Assembly (NCBI RefSeq): GCF_014779665.1
Contig: NZ_JACXYY010000003.1
Span: 372,001-436,000, forward strand
Source: Nocardioides hwasunensis
GTDB taxonomy: Bacteria; Actinomycetota; Actinomycetes; Propionibacteriales; Nocardioidaceae
Direction: 5' to 3'
DNA: 64,000 nt
Position 1 is the first letter of the stretch, and every line of letters starts with the position of its first letter. The notes under the pieces were generated by a model. The model worked only from the letters and a program-made list of their open reading frames with translations. It searched no databases and was not told the origin of the DNA. Below, piece by piece: positions 61,958 through 64,000 of this stretch. The position numbers and the translations under genes are program-made.

Positions 61958-61976
61958 TAAGGCTTGCCTACCCTAA
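61958..61976. promoter_or_regulatory. IdeR/DtxR iron box upstream of siderophore importer operon
   Basis: On the minus strand the 19-mer TTAGGGTAGGCAAGCCTTA closely matches the known DtxR/IdeR consensus TTAGGTTAGGCTAACCTAA. It lies 36 nt before the start of the lipoprotein gene, where iron-loaded repressor would block the promoter. Confidence 0.85.
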
Positions 61977-62064
61977 TGCCTGCGAGCGGAGATCGGGCGT
62001 CGGGGCTTCCCATGCGGACACCGTCGCGCGAGGCTGGGAGGTGTCCCCGCGAGAGGAGCCCGCC

Positions 62065-62739
62065 ATGACCAAGCTCGACCAGCCCGCCGCCACCCCACCT
62101 GTCGCCGACCGCGCTGCCTTCGACGCAGCGCTGGCCGAGCAGGTCGCCCGGGAGAAGGAGGTCACCCGCCACGACGACGAGGTCTCAGCGGCCCGGCGAC
62201 GACTGCCGATGGTCGAGGTCGACGACTACACGTTCACCGGACCCGACGGGCCCGTCGCCCTCACCGACCTGTTCGACGGTCGCTACCTGTTGATGGTCCA
62301 GAACGTCATGTTCAACCCGTCGTGGAACTCCGGCTGCCCCAGCTGCACCTGGGCCGTCGACAACCTGCCCGCCAACATGGACCGGCTCGCCGACGAGGGC
62401 ATCGCCTTCGCGATGGTCTCCCAGGCACCGATCGACAAGCTGGAGGCCTGGCGAGCCGAGCGGGGCTGGAAGCACCGGTGGGTGTCGTCGTACGACACGA
62501 CCTACCACGACGACTGGGGCTGGACGCAGACCGACGACCAGGGCAACGAGGGTCAGCTCCCGGGCTACTCCTACTACCTGCTCAAGGACGGCACGCCCTA
62601 CCTCACCTACATGACGACCGCGCGCGGGACCGAGGCGATCCTGCCGACCGCTCACATCATGGACCGCACGGTCTACGGCCGTCAGCAGGACTGGGAGGAC
62701 AGCCCCGACGGGTGGCCCCAGTTCCCGACCTACGGGTGA
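62065..62739 (+). CDS. DUF899 family (thioredoxin-like) protein
   Basis: A 224-residue DUF899 protein with RRRLPMVEVDDYTF, VQNVMFNPSWNSGCPSCTWAVDNL, YDDTTYHDDWGW-like aromatic stretch and YLTYMTTARGTEAI. The CPSC motif sits where thioredoxin-fold proteins have CxxC, suggesting a redox or peroxidase-like role, not proven. The start ATG 62065 is preceded by GAGAGGAG. It is divergent from the iron importer and just beyond its iron box. Confidence 0.86.
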   Translation: MTKLDQPAATPPVADRAAFDAALAEQVAREKEVTRHDDEVSAARRRLPMVEVDDYTFTGPDGPVALTDLFDGRYLLMVQNVMFNPSWNSGCPSCTWAVDNLPANMDRLADEGIAFAMVSQAPIDKLEAWRAERGWKHRWVSSYDTTYHDDWGWTQTDDQGNEGQLPGYSYYLLKDGTPYLTYMTTARGTEAILPTAHIMDRTVYGRQQDWEDSPDGWPQFPTYG

Positions 62740-62960
62740 GCCACAGCGTCCTCGACCGAGCCGTTCCCGTCGTCGTCAGCACTCGTCGCGGTCGGCGTGC
62801 TTGCTCCTCGGAGCCTCGTGGCCTCGGCCTCGATCGCGGCCCACTCCGCGTCGTCGTAGTCGAGCGAGCACGGCCTGATGCCCATGCGCTGCATCATCTG
62901 GCGCCGCTGGAGGCCGGGGGGCAGCAGGTAGGGACTCTGGAGAGATGGAGACTCGCTCAC
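62730..62960 (-). CDS. Small hypothetical protein
   Basis: 76 residues from GTG 62960 (GTG 62966 is also possible). The central part LLPPGLQRRQMMQRMGIRPCSLDYDDAEWAAIEAEATRLRG looks like folded protein, with an Asp/Ala-rich tail. The last 10 nt overlap the convergent DUF899 gene. There is no recognised family, and support is limited to codon pattern and the protein-like core. Confidence 0.45.
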   Translation of the reverse strand: MSESPSLQSPYLLPPGLQRRQMMQRMGIRPCSLDYDDAEWAAIEAEATRLRGASTPTATSADDDGNGSVEDAVAHP

Positions 62961-63182
62961 GAGCACACGCTAACGGTCGGGTCCACGAAAGGGACTCGGG
63001 CGGGGCGGTCGGCGCCACCGGATCCGATGGCGGGTATTTCCGCTGGTCCGCCCGCTCCTGTGCTGCGTGAGCCCGGGAGTGCGGCGAGCAGATCAGCGGA
63101 AACCCCACCAAGTTTCTACAGGTTCGTCGTCCACGGCACTCCATCCGCTGGGGTGGACACCGCGGTCTCGTTCCCGGTGCCG

Positions 63183-63383
63183 TCAGCCGCGAGGTATCAG
63201 CTTGTGCGTGCTGTCGCACCACGGGAGGCGGCTGGACTTCCCGCACCGGCACACCGCCACCACGGGCCGCTCGACCGGGTGGACGACGCCGTCCTCGTCC
63301 TGGACGGTCGCGGCGCCGCGGATCAACATCGGCCCGTGGGGTTGCAGCACGACGTCCGCGTGCGGGATGTCGTTCTCGCTCAC
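63183..63383 (-). CDS. CDGSH-type iron-sulfur protein
   Basis: A 66-residue mitoNEET-like protein whose C-terminal half holds the CDGSH motif: Cys45, Cys47, Cys56 and His60 (CRCGKSSRLPWCDSTH), the 3Cys-1His ligands of a labile [2Fe-2S] cluster. Ser replaces the usual Gly of the motif name, a tolerated variant. GTG 63383 overlaps the stop of the iron-containing redox enzyme gene (GTGA), so the two are co-translated. A joint role in iron or redox chemistry is inferred. Confidence 0.88.
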   Translation of the reverse strand: MSENDIPHADVVLQPHGPMLIRGAATVQDEDGVVHPVERPVVAVCRCGKSSRLPWCDSTHKLIPRG

Positions 63384-64000
63384 GCGGCCGACCGCCAGGA
63401 GTCCAGCAGCGCGCCGGCCATCCTGCCCTCGAGGTCGAGGCAGGTGAACGCCCCGAACATGATCTCGGCGGCCTGGTCGGGCTCGTCCTCGGCGAGGGTC
63501 CCACAGATGGCGTGAGCCGCCGTGATCTCGTGGACGGCGTCCGCCTCGACGTGCTCGTCGTAGTAGGCGCTCATCGGCCCCGCGAGTCCCAGTCGGTCGA
63601 GCCCCTGCGCGATCTTCCGAGCCGGGATCGAGCTGCTCATCTCGAACGCCGCGAGATGACCCATGGCGGCTCCGCGCAGGCGGCGGTTCAGGCCGAACAT
63701 GCTCAGCGCGTTGTTGAGCTCCAGCGTCTCGGGCAGCGCTCCGTCGACGTAGGCGCCGTAGTCCGCGCAGAGCCCGACAGCGTCCAGGCCGCGGGCGAAC
63801 AGATGGGCGTGGAGGCGGTTGGGGTTCCCGTTGCCGTACTCGTCGAACTGCAGCTCCATCAGGGCAGCCTTGGCGCGAGTCGGCAGCCGGGGCACGACCC
63901 ACGTGGTCGGGTCGGCCTCCTTGAGCTGGTAGATCGAGCGCTGCCGGAGCATCTCCAGCACCTGATCGGCATCGGCGTGGCGCCGCACGTGATCGGCCAG
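63380..64000 (-). CDS. Iron-containing redox enzyme (haem-oxygenase-like diiron fold), 5' end cut by window edge
   Basis: At least 206 residues, open to the last base, so the true start lies beyond the window. The helical sequence with MELQFDEYGNGNPNRLHAHLFARGL and AYYDEHVEADAVHE matches the haem-oxygenase-like iron-containing redox enzyme family, whose members use Glu, His and Asp to bind two irons and act on diverse metabolites. Its substrate is unknown. It is coupled through GTGA to the CDGSH gene, a pairing I recall from other actinobacteria. Confidence 0.82.
   Translation of the reverse strand: MADHVRRHADADQVLEMLRQRSIYQLKEADPTTWVVPRLPTRAKAALMELQFDEYGNGNPNRLHAHLFARGLDAVGLCADYGAYVDGALPETLELNNALSMFGLNRRLRGAAMGHLAAFEMSSSIPARKIAQGLDRLGLAGPMSAYYDEHVEADAVHEITAAHAICGTLAEDEPDQAAEIMFGAFTCLDLEGRMAGALLDSWRSAA

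Overview
The window is a densely packed chromosomal segment from a high-GC Gram-positive bacterium. GTG starts are common, many start codons sit 6-7 nt after a TAnnnT -10 hexamer (leaderless transcripts), and there are IdeR/DtxR-type and GlnR-type boxes, a fused CydDC, DUF4191, a paralogous short UvrA and a fused OleBC. Together these indicate an actinobacterium. A Nocardioides-like member of the Propionibacteriales is my best guess, by inference only. I see no tRNA or rRNA gene, CRISPR array, insertion sequence, integrase or phage gene, and no gene-free stretch longer than about 220 bases.

Layout. 1-13.9 kb: start of ftsK (minus, cut by the edge), a large secreted M4 metalloprotease, a BlaI/M56 regulator pair divergent from cydA-cydB-cydDC (cytochrome bd oxidase and its maturation exporter), and an orphan GAF histidine kinase. 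14-24.5 kb, mostly minus: RNase J, dapA, a TfoX-like protein, a secreted metzincin protease, a Nudix hydrolase, an APH-like kinase, thyA-folA-gntR, and gcvT with two small unknown genes. 24.5-43.4 kb, mostly plus: pepA, lpdA and sucB (2-oxoacid dehydrogenase E3/E2), a one-chain ABC exporter, a TIGR01777 oxidoreductase, lipB, a three-subunit molybdenum aldehyde/xanthine oxidoreductase of PaoABC type, lipA, DUF4191, RDD protein and glnA. The lipoate genes therefore sit with two of their clients (SucB, Lpd) in the same region, while GcvT belongs to another lipoate-dependent system.

43.4-49.6 kb (minus): an oleA-oleBC-oleD operon for head-to-head condensation of fatty acyl-CoAs into long-chain olefins, then a molybdopterin oxidoreductase with its partner reductase. 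49.7-57.9 kb: a MerR/GyrI-like regulator with a textbook 19-bp-spacer promoter, an NTF2-like protein, an SDR, an FCD-type GntR regulator divergent from an MFS transporter, DUF1684, DUF1801, a short UvrA paralogue and a small membrane protein. 58-64 kb: a translationally coupled four-gene ferric-siderophore ABC importer under an iron box, a DUF899 protein, and a CDGSH iron-sulfur protein coupled to an iron-containing redox enzyme that runs off the edge.

The most interesting points are the complete ole operon, a perfect 21-bp inverted repeat exactly at the CydD/CydC fusion junction, two BlaI-type operators between blaI and cydA, the M4 protease with a PA domain nested inside its catalytic domain, and the large set of leaderless promoters, which settle many start codons.
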